NCBI GenBank assembly: GCA_965267535.1
Contig: OZ254082.1
Span: 1,178,001-1,242,000 of the forward strand
Reading direction: 5' to 3'
Source of the DNA: CAXBNB01 sp965267535
GTDB taxonomy: Bacteria > Bacteroidota > Bacteroidia > Cytophagales > Cyclobacteriaceae
Length of the DNA: 64,000 bases
In this document: positions 1 through 9,476 of the stretch, piece after piece
How the letters are laid out: each line of letters starts with the position of its first letter
Position numbering within the stretch: position 1 is the first letter of the stretch
The notes under the pieces: generated by a model
What the model was told of the DNA's origin: nothing
The model's database searches: none
The model's input: only the letters and a program-made list of their open reading frames with translations
Program-made: the position numbers and the translations under genes

Positions 1-1122
1 TTGAACGAATCAGCAGGAATACCCTATGTTACATTGGGAATGCCGGGGCTGGTAAGCTCAGGGTTTACATGGGAAAGAGTACAAACCCTGAACATGGGTT
101 TTGACCTGCAAATGATGGATAATAAATTCTCTGCATCAGGAGATTATTACATCCGGAAAACCATCGGTATGATAATACCGGGAGCCGAATTGCCTGCTGT
201 ATTAGGAGCAGCAGCTCCTACCGAAAATGCAGCCGACCTGAAAGTAAACGGCTGGGAACTTGCCATGTCGTGGCAGGACAAAATGGGTGACCTTTCGTAT
301 AAAGTAGGTTTTACCCTTTCGGACAATCAAGGAGAAATTACCAAATTTGATAACCCGGCCGGGCTGCTGAGCCAGTACTACGTAGGACAAAAGCTGGGAG
401 AGATATGGGGATACACTACAGATGGCTACTATACCGAAGATGATTTTGTAGAAGGGACTCTCAATGACGACCTGAAAGGTGGAACACTGAAAGACGGTGT
501 GCCAAACTGGGAAGGAAGAAATCAAAATCCGGGAGATATCAAGTATGTAGATTTAAACAAAGACGGCCTCATTACAGATGGAAACAATACACTGGAAGAG
601 CCGGGAGATAGGTCTATTATTGGTAACAGCACGCGTCGTTATCAATATGGCCTCTTTGCAAATGCCTCGTACAAAAATTTCGACTTGTCGATTTTGCTTA
701 ATGGGGTTGGGAAACGAGACCTTTATCAAAATAACAATGTAAGGTTTCCATACACCAATGAGTTTAACGTAGTGTATATATCTCAGCTCGACTACTGGAC
801 TCCTGAAAATCGAGATGCCTATTTCCCAAGAAACTATCCGCTTGGAGGAGAAAACTATGGGATAAGCAGAGCTACTCAAACCAAATACATGCTCAACGGA
901 GCTTACATGCGGGTGAAAAACATTACGATTGGTTATACACTGCCAACAGTAATGCTGGAGAAGCTAAGAATCAAATCGCTGAGGGTGTACATAGCCGGAG
1001 AAAACATTCTAGACTTCAACGACTATCCGGATGGCATCAATACTGAGCTTTCAAACAAAGCACAAGGAGCCACTTATCCCTACATGAGAAGCTTTTCAGC
1101 CGGTTTAAACTTGACATTCTAA
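1..1122 (+). CDS. SusC/RagA-family TonB-dependent outer-membrane receptor, 3' part
   Basis: C-terminal 373 residues of a SusC-type TonB-dependent transporter; the gene begins left of the window, so the first codon here is not a real start. SusC proteins form the outer-membrane barrel through which SusD-captured oligosaccharides enter the periplasm, powered by TonB. The sequence shows alternating amphipathic strands, the usual late-barrel motif MRVKNITIGYTLP, then RVYIAGENIL, and ends in a strand with terminal Phe (GLNLTF). A SusD gene follows after 10 nt, which fixes the family. The plug domain, TonB box and any carboxypeptidase-D-like N-terminal domain are outside the window. Substrate cannot be read from the protein; the sulfatases downstream suggest a sulfated glycan. 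Confidence 0.95.
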   Translation: MNESAGIPYVTLGMPGLVSSGFTWERVQTLNMGFDLQMMDNKFSASGDYYIRKTIGMIIPGAELPAVLGAAAPTENAADLKVNGWELAMSWQDKMGDLSYKVGFTLSDNQGEITKFDNPAGLLSQYYVGQKLGEIWGYTTDGYYTEDDFVEGTLNDDLKGGTLKDGVPNWEGRNQNPGDIKYVDLNKDGLITDGNNTLEEPGDRSIIGNSTRRYQYGLFANASYKNFDLSILLNGVGKRDLYQNNNVRFPYTNEFNVVYISQLDYWTPENRDAYFPRNYPLGGENYGISRATQTKYMLNGAYMRVKNITIGYTLPTVMLEKLRIKSLRVYIAGENILDFNDYPDGINTELSNKAQGATYPYMRSFSAGLNLTF

Positions 1123-1132
1123 AGCAAAGGAC

Positions 1133-2959
1133 ATGAAAAAGATATATATAACACTTACACTATCATTGCTCCTTGTTTTTACAGGTTGTAATGAAGAATT
1201 TCTAGATAAACTACCCAAAGATCAGTTAACGATTCAGACTACATTTACGACTAATTCTAATTTTGAAACCTACGCATGGTCCTTGTACAATACATTTCCA
1301 GGCTATTGGGACTTAACACCCATCAATAGAGAACGAGGAAGCGATCTGATGGTAAACAATAGCGGCACGCAGGGAGACCCGCTGCTTTGGCAGCTGAAAA
1401 CAGTGCCCTCATCATCCAGTGCCTGGACTAATGCTTATGTAAATATCAAGCGAGCTAACCTCATGCTGGACAACATAGAGGGGAGTCAGCTTACAGATAG
1501 CGAAAAAGCACACTGGCGAAGTGTCGGACTCTTTTTCAGAGCATATGAGTATGTAGAGCTACTCGCCAACTACGGAGCAGTGCCGTGGATAGACCGGGTA
1601 ATAACAGAAGTAGATGAAGAGTACCTCTACGGGGAGCGTACTCCACGCGACGAAGTAGCCAAAAATGTACTGGATGACTTAAAATGGGCAGAAGAAAACA
1701 TCAATCCCAACGGAAATGGAGCGAATACCATTAATCAGGATGTTGTAAGAGCATTGATTTCGCGTTTTGGTTTGTATGAAGGCACATGGAGAAAATACCA
1801 TGGTTTGGGAGGTGAAACACAGTATTTGCAGGCAAGTGCAGATGCTAGTGCCAGCCTGATAGCAGCGCACCCTAATCTTCACCCGAGCTACGATGAAGTG
1901 TTTAACAGCGAAAACCTGAGCGGAGTAGATGGCATATTGTTGTACAAAGCCTATGAATTCGGTATTTTAAATGGTCGGTGGTCACATTACAACCGCAGCT
2001 CTATAGGGCATGAAGACCTTACCAAAAAAGCTGTAGACCAGTATTTGTGTACCGATGGACAAACGATACATACCAGTCCGCTTTTTGATGGAGAGCAAGA
2101 CCCGTACGATGAATTTAGAAATAGAGATCATCGCTTGTATTTTAATACCCCGCCACCATTCAGAGTAGATACAGACGGTAAAAACCAGTTGACCTGGAAA
2201 TATGTATCTGAAAGCACTGTTGGCCCGGGTTCACCGTATACTGCAGATCAGATAGCTAAGTTTAGAGAATACATCGACCTGATGGCAACTCTTACCGATG
2301 ATACTCACAAAACTTTGCCTACCATCAACTGGAGAGGGCTGGTGGTGCGTACATCTCCACACTTCCGTAAATTCAATGAAGGGCATGGATTTAATGTGAC
2401 CTATAGCGGATATGCATTCTACAAGTTTTATAACAAAATAAGCAGATTGCAAAATAGAGATTCACATGATGCACCGATATTCAGAATGGGAGAAGTGTTG
2501 CTCAATTATGCAGAGGTGATGTACGAATTAGGTCAATTCGATCAGACCATAGCAGATCAGACTATCAACAAACTAAGAGCAAGAGGAAGTGTAGCTCCAC
2601 TGGATGTAACAGATGTGCCTAACGATCCTACCCGCGATGCAGATGTTGAACCATTGCTGTGGGAGATTAGAAGAGAAAGAGGTGTAGAATTTTTGGCTGA
2701 AGGCCTGGGGAGAGTTTTTGATATCAAAAGATGGAAAAAACTGAAAGAATACGGAAGCCAGGAAAAACTAGGACGCTGGGTAAAAAATGCTGACTATGGC
2801 AACAAACTTCCTATTCAGGGAGGAGCTGCAGAGGGCTATGTGTCTCCATTTGGTCCACCTCCGGGAGTTCCAGATCATTATTATCTGGAGCCTATACCAT
2901 CGGATCAGATAGTACTTAACCCAAAGCTGACACAGAACGACGGCTGGGTATCTCAGTAA
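1133..2959 (+). CDS. SusD/RagB-family glycan-binding lipoprotein
   Basis: A 608-residue SusD-like surface lipoprotein that forms the lid of the neighbouring SusC transporter and binds the incoming oligosaccharide. The N-terminus is a lipoprotein signal with lipobox ending FTGC (Cys19), followed by NEEFLDKLPKDQL, the typical SusD opening. The N-terminal TPR-like half includes the usual FFRAYEYVELLANYGAVPW stretch near residue 137; the C-terminal RagB/SusD domain has EIRRERGVEFLAEGLGRVFDIKRWK near residue 510. It lies 10 nt after susC and before a strong terminator, so susC-susD form one transcript end. Family assignment is secure; the ligand is unknown. Confidence 0.96.
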   Translation: MKKIYITLTLSLLLVFTGCNEEFLDKLPKDQLTIQTTFTTNSNFETYAWSLYNTFPGYWDLTPINRERGSDLMVNNSGTQGDPLLWQLKTVPSSSSAWTNAYVNIKRANLMLDNIEGSQLTDSEKAHWRSVGLFFRAYEYVELLANYGAVPWIDRVITEVDEEYLYGERTPRDEVAKNVLDDLKWAEENINPNGNGANTINQDVVRALISRFGLYEGTWRKYHGLGGETQYLQASADASASLIAAHPNLHPSYDEVFNSENLSGVDGILLYKAYEFGILNGRWSHYNRSSIGHEDLTKKAVDQYLCTDGQTIHTSPLFDGEQDPYDEFRNRDHRLYFNTPPPFRVDTDGKNQLTWKYVSESTVGPGSPYTADQIAKFREYIDLMATLTDDTHKTLPTINWRGLVVRTSPHFRKFNEGHGFNVTYSGYAFYKFYNKISRLQNRDSHDAPIFRMGEVLLNYAEVMYELGQFDQTIADQTINKLRARGSVAPLDVTDVPNDPTRDADVEPLLWEIRRERGVEFLAEGLGRVFDIKRWKKLKEYGSQEKLGRWVKNADYGNKLPIQGGAAEGYVSPFGPPPGVPDHYYLEPIPSDQIVLNPKLTQNDGWVSQ

Positions 2960-2970
2960 ACAATGATATT

Positions 2971-3004
2971 AAAAACTGCCGGTTCATTACTGGCAGTTTT
3001 TTTG
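2971..3004 (+). terminator. Intrinsic terminator after susD
   Basis: A 12-bp stem (AAAAACTGCCGG paired with CTGGCAGTTTTT, one G-U pair) around a 7-nt loop, followed by a T run. It begins 11 nt after the susD stop, so the sulfatases downstream probably need their own promoter or read-through. Confidence 0.85.
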
Positions 3005-3088
3005 TAGAAAAAAAGAAAAACAGACCAAAGGGTAGAAATAAAGGTGTTCATAGCTTTATTCTACTCTTTTTTTCGCCCTACTTGCAGT

Positions 3089-4510
3089 ATGAAAAAATAC
3101 AGTTTATTACTCACCTTAACTCTGTTATTGTTTAACCCTGACCTGTCCTTTGGTAAACCGGACAAACCCAACTTTATCATTTTTTTAGTAGATGATCTGG
3201 GCTGGATGGATGTAGGCTATATGGGCAGCAAATACTACGAAACACCCAACATCGATAAGATGGCCAAGACAGGAATGGTGTTTACCAATGCCTACGCCAA
3301 TTCTCCAAATTGTGCCCCTACGCGAGCCAGTATCATGAGCGGATTGTATGCCACGGCTCATGGTGTGTATACAGTTGGCGACCCGGCAAGAGGGAAGTCG
3401 AAAGACAGGATGCTCATACCTGCCCCAAACAAGACGGTACTCGATGGTAGTTTTACCACAATACCGGAAGCTCTGAAAAAGCAGGGATATACTACGGCGC
3501 ATATGGGAAAATGGCACCTGGGAGACGATGAAGAAACTTCTCCTGAAGCACAGGGCTTTGACATAAACATAGCTGGAAATCATGCAGGACACCCCAAAAC
3601 GTATTTCAGTCCCTATAAAAACCCCAACCTGAAAGATGGCAAAGAAGGAGAATACCTGACAGACAGACTCACAGATGAGGCGGTGAAGTTTATCAGGGAA
3701 AACAAAAAGAATCCCTTTTTTCTCTACCTTTCACACTATGCGGTGCATACTCCCATACAGGCAAAGGCAGCCATAACCGAAAAGTACAAGAACAAACCCC
3801 CACATGGCAAACAGGACAATGCAAAATATGCCGCCATGGTAGAAAGCACAGACCAAAGCCTGGGCAAAATTCTGGAAACCCTAAAGAAACTGAACCTCGA
3901 CGAAAACACATTGGTCCTGTTTTTTTCCGATAACGGAGGGCATGGGGGCATTACCCACCACAGTCCGCTCAGAGGGTCCAAAGGGATGATGTACGAAGGA
4001 GGGTTTAGAGAACCTATGATAGCCTGGTGGCCGGGAAGAATACCCGCCAGATCTACCTCCGATGAGGTGGTGATGGGCTTTGATTTTTTCCCAACACTCG
4101 TAGAATTGGCCGGAGAAAGCCCGGAAAGCTATGATCTCCATGGCGAAAGCCTGACACCCCTCTTTTTCGGAGAAAAAGATTGGTCAAGAGAAGCCGTTTT
4201 TTGGCACTTTCCTGCATATTTACAGTCGTATTCAGGTATTAAAAACCCGGAAGATTTGGTAAGGGGATGGAGAGCAGTGCCCTCGGGAGCAGTGCGCAAA
4301 GGAGATTGGAAGCTGATCGAGAATTTTGAAGATGGCAGCCTGGAATTGTACCATCTGAAAAATGACATTTCAGAGTCTGAAAACAGGGCTAAAGACAGAC
4401 CCGATAAGCGCGACGAGCTCCACAGGGAACTTATCCAATGGAGAAAGCAGCACAACGCTCCGGTTCCGACAGAAAAAAATCCCGAATACAGTAAGGAGAC
4501 AAGAAAGTAA
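3089..4510 (+). CDS. S1-family sulfatase 1 (arylsulfatase A-like), exported
   Basis: Formylglycine-dependent sulfatase of 473 residues, hydrolysing a sulfate ester on a glycan. The start at 3089 is chosen because it begins a clean signal peptide (MKKYSLLLTLTLLLF, cleavage near SFG-KP); the frame stays open upstream without signal-like sequence. Visible active-site elements: metal-binding VDDLG near residue 35, the modified Cys75 in CAPTRASIMSG, GKWHLG, and SDNGGH. The motif has Thr where Ser is usual (C-x-P-T-R), a common variant. No lipobox, so it is probably periplasmic, unlike most of its neighbours. The pattern recalls galactose-4-sulfatase-type S1 subfamilies, but that is only an impression. 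First of four co-directional sulfatases. Confidence 0.93.
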   Translation: MKKYSLLLTLTLLLFNPDLSFGKPDKPNFIIFLVDDLGWMDVGYMGSKYYETPNIDKMAKTGMVFTNAYANSPNCAPTRASIMSGLYATAHGVYTVGDPARGKSKDRMLIPAPNKTVLDGSFTTIPEALKKQGYTTAHMGKWHLGDDEETSPEAQGFDINIAGNHAGHPKTYFSPYKNPNLKDGKEGEYLTDRLTDEAVKFIRENKKNPFFLYLSHYAVHTPIQAKAAITEKYKNKPPHGKQDNAKYAAMVESTDQSLGKILETLKKLNLDENTLVLFFSDNGGHGGITHHSPLRGSKGMMYEGGFREPMIAWWPGRIPARSTSDEVVMGFDFFPTLVELAGESPESYDLHGESLTPLFFGEKDWSREAVFWHFPAYLQSYSGIKNPEDLVRGWRAVPSGAVRKGDWKLIENFEDGSLELYHLKNDISESENRAKDRPDKRDELHRELIQWRKQHNAPVPTEKNPEYSKETRK

Positions 4511-4550
4511 AGCTTCTGTTCCCGGCATATGCAGAAATCAACACTAAACT

Positions 4551-5981
4551 ATGAAATACACAACGCTACAAACCTTACTATTGTGCAGTATCGTGCTTTT
4601 TGCGTACGGTTGCACCCCTGAGAAAAAAACACCGGCAAAGCCCAACATAATCTACATTCTTGCTGACGATGCAGGATATGGTGATTTGAGTTGCTATGGA
4701 CAAACCAAATTCTCTACGCCAAACATCGATGCATTGGCAGCAGCCGGTTTGAAATTTACAGACCACTACTCAGGCAGTACCGTATGTGCTCCTTCACGTT
4801 CGGCACTACTCACCGGTCTGCATACAGGCCACACTCCTATACGGGGAAACAGAGAGGTGGCACCCGAAGGGCAGCAACCCATGACCGATACAATTCCCAC
4901 ATTGGCCAAAATATTTAAGCAAGCCGGATATGCAACAGGCGCATTTGGCAAATGGGGACTGGGATACCCCGGGTCTGAAGGAGATCCGCTCAATCAGGGC
5001 TTTGATCGTTTTTTTGGCTTCAATTGCCAGCGATTTGGGCACAACTATTACCCGACTCACCTGTGGGACAATACCGACAGTCTGGTAATAGAAGGAAATC
5101 TGGAAGGAAAAACAGGCGTATTTGCACCCAGTCTTATTCACGAAAAAGCACTGAGCTTTTTGGAAGAAAACAAGGACAAGCCATTTTTCATGTACGTACC
5201 TACCATTATACCCCATGCTGAACTGGTAGCCCCAGAACCATACATGGAGAAGTACAGAGGGAAATATGGAGAAGAAAAGCCCTACAAAGGGTATGATGAA
5301 GGAAAGAAATTTAGAAAAGGCCCCTATCAAAGTCAGGCAGAGCCCCATGCCGCATTTGCCGCTATGATGCACCTGCTCGACGACCATGTAGGAGCCATAG
5401 TACAAAAAGTAAAGGAGCTGGGCCTGGAAGAAAATACCCTCATCGTATTTGCCTCTGATAATGGCCCTCACCTGGAAGGAGGAGCCGACCCCAACTTTTT
5501 TGACGGAAACGGTCCCCTCAAAGGATTCAAAAGAGACTTGTACGAAGGGGGAATTAGAGTGCCAATGATAGCCTACTGGCCCGGAGTAGTAAAGCAGGGA
5601 GTTACAGACCATGTAAGTGCTTTTTGGGATGTATTGCCCACATTTACAGAGCTGATCAACCAGCAAGTACCTGACGTAGATGGAGTTTCGTTTTTGCCAA
5701 CACTACTAGGTCAGAATGAAAAACAGCAGCAGCACGAGTACCTCTACTGGGAATTTCACGAGCGGGGAGGCCGCCAGGCAGTGCGAAAAGGAAACTACAA
5801 AGCAGTGCGATACAATGTGTACAAAGACCCGGATAGTACTCCGGAGCTGTACGACCTCACAAAAGATATCGGCGAGGATAATAACATAGCCGATGCGCAT
5901 CCGGAGCTGGTAGCAGAAATGGCTCAGATAATGAAAGAAGCCCGAACACCATCGCCGGTATTTAGTTTTGGCAAAAGATAA
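4551..5981 (+). CDS. S1-family sulfatase 2, lipoprotein
   Basis: A 476-residue sulfatase with a lipoprotein signal (lipobox FAYGC, Cys21). Catalytic features: ADDAGYGD near residue 39, Cys79 in CAPSRSALLTG as the formylglycine site, FGKWGLG (Gly replaces the usual His of GKWHLG, a trait of one arylsulfatase branch) and ASDNGPH. Segments such as QGFDRFFGFNCQRFGHNYYPTHLW closely resemble those of sulfatase 4 (7533-9083), so the two are probable paralogues. The layout recalls S1 subfamily 20, which includes 3-O-galactose sulfatases; this is a tentative comparison from memory. The gene is separated by 40 nt from sulfatase 1 and by 60 nt from sulfatase 3. Confidence 0.94.
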   Translation: MKYTTLQTLLLCSIVLFAYGCTPEKKTPAKPNIIYILADDAGYGDLSCYGQTKFSTPNIDALAAAGLKFTDHYSGSTVCAPSRSALLTGLHTGHTPIRGNREVAPEGQQPMTDTIPTLAKIFKQAGYATGAFGKWGLGYPGSEGDPLNQGFDRFFGFNCQRFGHNYYPTHLWDNTDSLVIEGNLEGKTGVFAPSLIHEKALSFLEENKDKPFFMYVPTIIPHAELVAPEPYMEKYRGKYGEEKPYKGYDEGKKFRKGPYQSQAEPHAAFAAMMHLLDDHVGAIVQKVKELGLEENTLIVFASDNGPHLEGGADPNFFDGNGPLKGFKRDLYEGGIRVPMIAYWPGVVKQGVTDHVSAFWDVLPTFTELINQQVPDVDGVSFLPTLLGQNEKQQQHEYLYWEFHERGGRQAVRKGNYKAVRYNVYKDPDSTPELYDLTKDIGEDNNIADAHPELVAEMAQIMKEARTPSPVFSFGKR

Positions 5982-6041
5982 TCACCATAAAGGCTTCAAG
6001 GGGGAAATGTCGGGAGCAAGGAAGCCAATAAAGAACTAAAC

Positions 6042-7517
6042 ATGAAGCAAATCACATTTATGATTTTGTGGGTAGCCCTGCTGGCAGGCGGGTATGCTGA
6101 AGCCAGTATGGCTGCTGACGAAAGAAAACCAACCCGCCCTAATATCCTGTGGATAGTGGCGGACGATCTGGGAGCAGACTTGGGTACTTATGGCGACCCA
6201 AATGTACATACCCCTAATTTGGATAAACTAGCCGCGGAAGGTACCCGCTACGACAATTTTTATACCGTTACAGCTGTATGCTCACCGAGTAGGTCAGCTT
6301 TTATCACAGGTATGTATCCTACCAGTATCAATAGTCATCAGCACCGTACCCGGTATAAGCAGCCTCTGCCCGAAGGAGTATATCCGATAACGCATTACTT
6401 CAAAAAAGCAGGCTACTTTACCTCCAATGGTGTATACTCTTCCCGTGAAAAAGCCGGCAAGCAGGACTATAATTTTACAGCCAACAGTATCTATGATGGT
6501 ACAGACTGGAGTCAGCGGGCAGAGGGCCAGCCCTTTTTTTCGCAGGTGCAGATATTTTTCCCCCATCGTCCGTTCAAGCGGGATGCTGAAAGGCCGGTTG
6601 ACGAGCGCGATATTCAGCTGCCCCCATACTACCCTGACCATAGAGTGGCCAGGCAAGATTGGGCGCTGTACCTGGAATACATCCAGCTGCTCGACAAAGA
6701 GGTAGGCAAAATTCTCCAGCGTCTGGAGGATGAAGGGTTAGCTGACAACACCATCGTTTTTTTCTTTGGAGATCAGGGACGTCCACATGTGCGTGCCAAG
6801 CAGTTTTTGTACGATGCAGGCATTCATAGTCCCCTGATTGTGCGGGGCAAGGGAGTACCTCGCTCCGGAAAACCTTCAGACCGAATGGTTAGCAATATAG
6901 ACCTTGGCCCCACAGCCATGCGTATCGCCGGTATAGATGTGCCGGGTCATATACAGGGGCAGGATTTTTTACAACCCCGTAAAGAACGAGAGTATATAGT
7001 GGCCATGCGCGATCGCAGAGATGAGACGGTAGACCGTATCCGGGCTATCAGAACGAAGAAATACAAATACATTCGAAACTTCTATCCCGAAAGGCCTTAC
7101 ACACAGTTTAATGCTTACAAAAAACAAGCCTATCCGGTACTCACACTCATGCAGGTGTTGCACAAACAGGGCAAACTGACCGCAGAACAAGCTCAGTTTA
7201 TGGCTGAAACTCGCCCACCGGAGGAATTGTACTACCTGCCAGACGATCCGCACGAACTGCGCAATCTGGTAAATGACCCGAAGCATCAGGCCACACTCAG
7301 TCAAATGCGTGAGCGGCTAGATCAGTGGCTTGAAGAAGCCGATAAAGGGAAATATCCTGAAGATCCGGCAGAAATTAAATATGCAGAAGACCTGATGAAG
7401 AAGCGGTTTGTTCAGCAGATGAAAAAGAAAGGATTGCAGGCTGATACACCCGATGAGGAGTTTTTAGAATATTGGGAAAAGGTACTTACGCCCACAGAGA
7501 AAAAAGAAACTAACTAA
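6042..7517 (+). CDS. S1-family sulfatase 3 (N-sulfoglucosamine sulfohydrolase-like)
   Basis: A 491-residue sulfatase with a Sec signal peptide (MKQITFMILWVALLAGG, cleavage near EAS or MAA) and no lipobox. Formylglycine site Cys80 is in CSPSRSAFITG; the metal site is VADDLGADLG. The segment SINSHQHRTR after the active site and the C-terminal GDQGRPHVRAKQFLYDAGIHSPLIV arrangement resemble the heparan N-sulfatase (SGSH) branch rather than the arylsulfatase A branch. It lacks the GKWHLG motif, as that branch does, and shows Asp-Gln (GDQG) where Asp-Asn or Asp-His is usual at the C-terminal metal ligand. A charged C-terminal extension after residue 420 is of unknown role. Subfamily and substrate are inferred. 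Confidence 0.9.
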   Translation: MKQITFMILWVALLAGGYAEASMAADERKPTRPNILWIVADDLGADLGTYGDPNVHTPNLDKLAAEGTRYDNFYTVTAVCSPSRSAFITGMYPTSINSHQHRTRYKQPLPEGVYPITHYFKKAGYFTSNGVYSSREKAGKQDYNFTANSIYDGTDWSQRAEGQPFFSQVQIFFPHRPFKRDAERPVDERDIQLPPYYPDHRVARQDWALYLEYIQLLDKEVGKILQRLEDEGLADNTIVFFFGDQGRPHVRAKQFLYDAGIHSPLIVRGKGVPRSGKPSDRMVSNIDLGPTAMRIAGIDVPGHIQGQDFLQPRKEREYIVAMRDRRDETVDRIRAIRTKKYKYIRNFYPERPYTQFNAYKKQAYPVLTLMQVLHKQGKLTAEQAQFMAETRPPEELYYLPDDPHELRNLVNDPKHQATLSQMRERLDQWLEEADKGKYPEDPAEIKYAEDLMKKRFVQQMKKKGLQADTPDEEFLEYWEKVLTPTEKKETN

Positions 7518-7532
7518 AACAGATAAATAGAA

Positions 7533-9083
7533 ATGATAATGCCTTTAAACAAAGTCCTGTCTGCAGTTCTCGTAATGCTGCTGCTGATGGGGTGTAGTAA
7601 AAAACAGGAAAAACCTAACATAATTTATATACTGGCCGACGATCTGGGCTATGCTGAGTTGGGGAGCTTTGGTCAGGAACTGATCAAGACGCCCAATCTG
7701 GATGCGCTGGCAGCCAGTGGTATGCGGTTTACGCAGCATTATTCAGGAGCACCGGTATGTGCACCATCCCGATGTATACTGCTTACCGGTCAGCATGCAG
7801 GCCATGCTTACATTCGGGGAAACGATGAGTGGGCAGAGCGCGGCGAGGTATGGAATTTTGCCAAAGCGGTAGAAGACCCAAACCTGGAGGGCCAGCGCCC
7901 TATACCCGACAGCATACCTACAATAGGCAGTGTGCTGCAGGAGGTAGGGTACAAGACAGCCGTGGTAGGCAAGTGGGGGCTGGGAGCTCCACTTACCGAT
8001 GGCATACCCAACAACAGAGGGTTTGACTTTTTCTATGGATACAACTGCCAGCGTCAGGCACATACATTATATCCAAAGCACCTATGGAAAAATAAGGAAA
8101 AAGTGTGGTTGAATAATGAGCTGGTAGTACCTAATACCAAACTCGATAGTGCTGCAGATCCGTATGATCAGGCAAGCTATGCCAAGTTTTTCCAGCAGGA
8201 TTATGCACCTAAGCTAATGCAGGATGAAGTGCTCAGGTTTATAGAAGAAAATAAAGACAACCCCTACTTTATGTATTATGCTACACCACTCACCCATGCC
8301 CCGCTGCAGGTGCCACAGGAGTACATAGACAGGTACATAGGTAAGTTTGGAGAAGAAGAGCCTTACCTGGGCAACAGAGGTTACTTTCCCGTACGCTACC
8401 CGAAAGCAACCTATGCAGCTATGGTTTCATACCTGGATGATCAGGTGGGAGAGATCATAGCAAAACTCAAAGAAACCGGACAGTATGAAAATACACTGAT
8501 CATATTTAGTAGCGATAATGGCCCTACATACAATGGAGGAACAGAGTCGCCGTTTTTTGATAGTGCCAAGCCGTTTAAAAGCGAATACGGTTGGGGTAAA
8601 GGGTTTACCCACGAAGGGGGAATTCGTGTACCTATGATTGCCAGCTGGCCGGGCAAAATAAAAGAAGGCACTACTAGTGAGCTTATATCTGCATTTTGGG
8701 ATGTGCTCCCTACACTTACAGATCTCACAGGAGCTAAAACACCTGATAATATAGACGGCATCAGCTTTTTGCCCGAACTCATGGGAGAGAAAGACAAGCA
8801 AGAGAAGCACGAGTTTTTATATTGGGAGTTTCCTGCATATCAGGGGCAACAGGCCATTAGGATGGGAGATTGGAAAGGAATCAGAAAAAAGATATTTAAA
8901 GGCAACAAAGACATAGAGTTGTATCACCTGCCCAGCGATCCGCAGGAGCAGCGCAATGTGGCTGCAGATAACCCCGAAGTGGTAGAGCAAATTGCCAGAT
9001 TGATGAAGCAGGAGCACACTCCGGCATTGATCGATCGTTTTAAAATCCCTCAATTAGGAGATGTAAAGTCATCTGAAAAATAA
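7533..9083 (+). CDS. S1-family sulfatase 4, lipoprotein
   Basis: A 516-residue sulfatase; a second ATG two codons in (7539) is an equally good start. Lipobox LLMGC gives lipidated Cys21. Active-site elements: ADDLGYAELG near residue 35, formylglycine Cys76 in CAPSRCILLTG, GKWGLG, and SSDNGPTYNGG. It shares its organisation with sulfatase 2 (the FYGYNCQRQAHTLYPKHLW block, the GEEEPY insert and the FTHEGGIRVPMIA stretch), so a local duplication is likely. The gene starts 15 nt after sulfatase 3 and ends just before a strong terminator, closing the first sulfatase cluster. As an acylated protein it could face the periplasm or the cell surface. Confidence 0.94.
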   Translation: MIMPLNKVLSAVLVMLLLMGCSKKQEKPNIIYILADDLGYAELGSFGQELIKTPNLDALAASGMRFTQHYSGAPVCAPSRCILLTGQHAGHAYIRGNDEWAERGEVWNFAKAVEDPNLEGQRPIPDSIPTIGSVLQEVGYKTAVVGKWGLGAPLTDGIPNNRGFDFFYGYNCQRQAHTLYPKHLWKNKEKVWLNNELVVPNTKLDSAADPYDQASYAKFFQQDYAPKLMQDEVLRFIEENKDNPYFMYYATPLTHAPLQVPQEYIDRYIGKFGEEEPYLGNRGYFPVRYPKATYAAMVSYLDDQVGEIIAKLKETGQYENTLIIFSSDNGPTYNGGTESPFFDSAKPFKSEYGWGKGFTHEGGIRVPMIASWPGKIKEGTTSELISAFWDVLPTLTDLTGAKTPDNIDGISFLPELMGEKDKQEKHEFLYWEFPAYQGQQAIRMGDWKGIRKKIFKGNKDIELYHLPSDPQEQRNVAADNPEVVEQIARLMKQEHTPALIDRFKIPQLGDVKSSEK

Positions 9084-9112
9084 AGAAGACCCTGAAGAAA
9101 GTATCAGGATAT

Positions 9113-9160
9113 AAGAAGTGTCGGTGTGAGCAATAGGCTCGCATCGACACTTCTTTTTTT
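9113..9160 (+). terminator. Strong intrinsic terminator ending the first sulfatase cluster
   Basis: Nearly continuous stem of about 19 bp (AAGAAGTGTCG with CGACACTTCTT outside, GTGTGAGC with GCTCGCAT inside, two wobble pairs) and loop AATAG, followed by eight or more T. It lies 30 nt after the sulfatase 4 stop. Confidence 0.9.
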
Positions 9161-9476
9161 ACAAGCCTTTATTTCCTTTTTTGCAGCTGCCCATAACCGA
9201 AAGAAAAGTGGAACGAAACGAGGTGTTTTGCTGGAAAAGTAATAGCTGGCACCAAAGGAATAAAGCAACAGTTAAAGGCCTGCCATACCTCCTGAACACA
9301 CCAAACTAGCCTGGAGGTAAAATAAAAAGTGAAAAAAGCCCCTTTGGTGTTGCACAAATAGCCCTGTCCTTTGTTTCTTTGGCAACAAAGAAATTTATGC
9401 ATTAATTAGTTAAGAGCTGTACAACTACCTTTTGGGCAATTGAGCAGCTGTTTTTTTATTTCAACAAGAGATTATT
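9161..9476. other. Gene-free intergenic stretch with a small hairpin
   Basis: About 315 nt between the terminator and the glycosylasparaginase gene. I find no convincing gene: the only open frame, on the minus strand (9169-9402), is rich in Cys and Phe and has no family character. It contains an 8-bp perfect hairpin at 9374-9393 (TTTCTTTG, loop GCAA, CAAAGAAA). The stretch looks like relic or repeated intergenic DNA and must also hold the promoter of the next operon, which I could not identify. Confidence 0.5.

Noticed and set aside
4806..5666. Long minus-strand open frame (286 codons) inside sulfatase 2
   Set aside because: Antisense to a clear sulfatase; composition rich in Phe, Cys and Ser and no family motif. 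A shadow of coding bias.
9169..9402. Minus-strand frame of 77 codons in the gap before glycosylasparaginase
   Set aside because: Unbalanced composition and no homology recognised; no start signals. Treated as non-coding.
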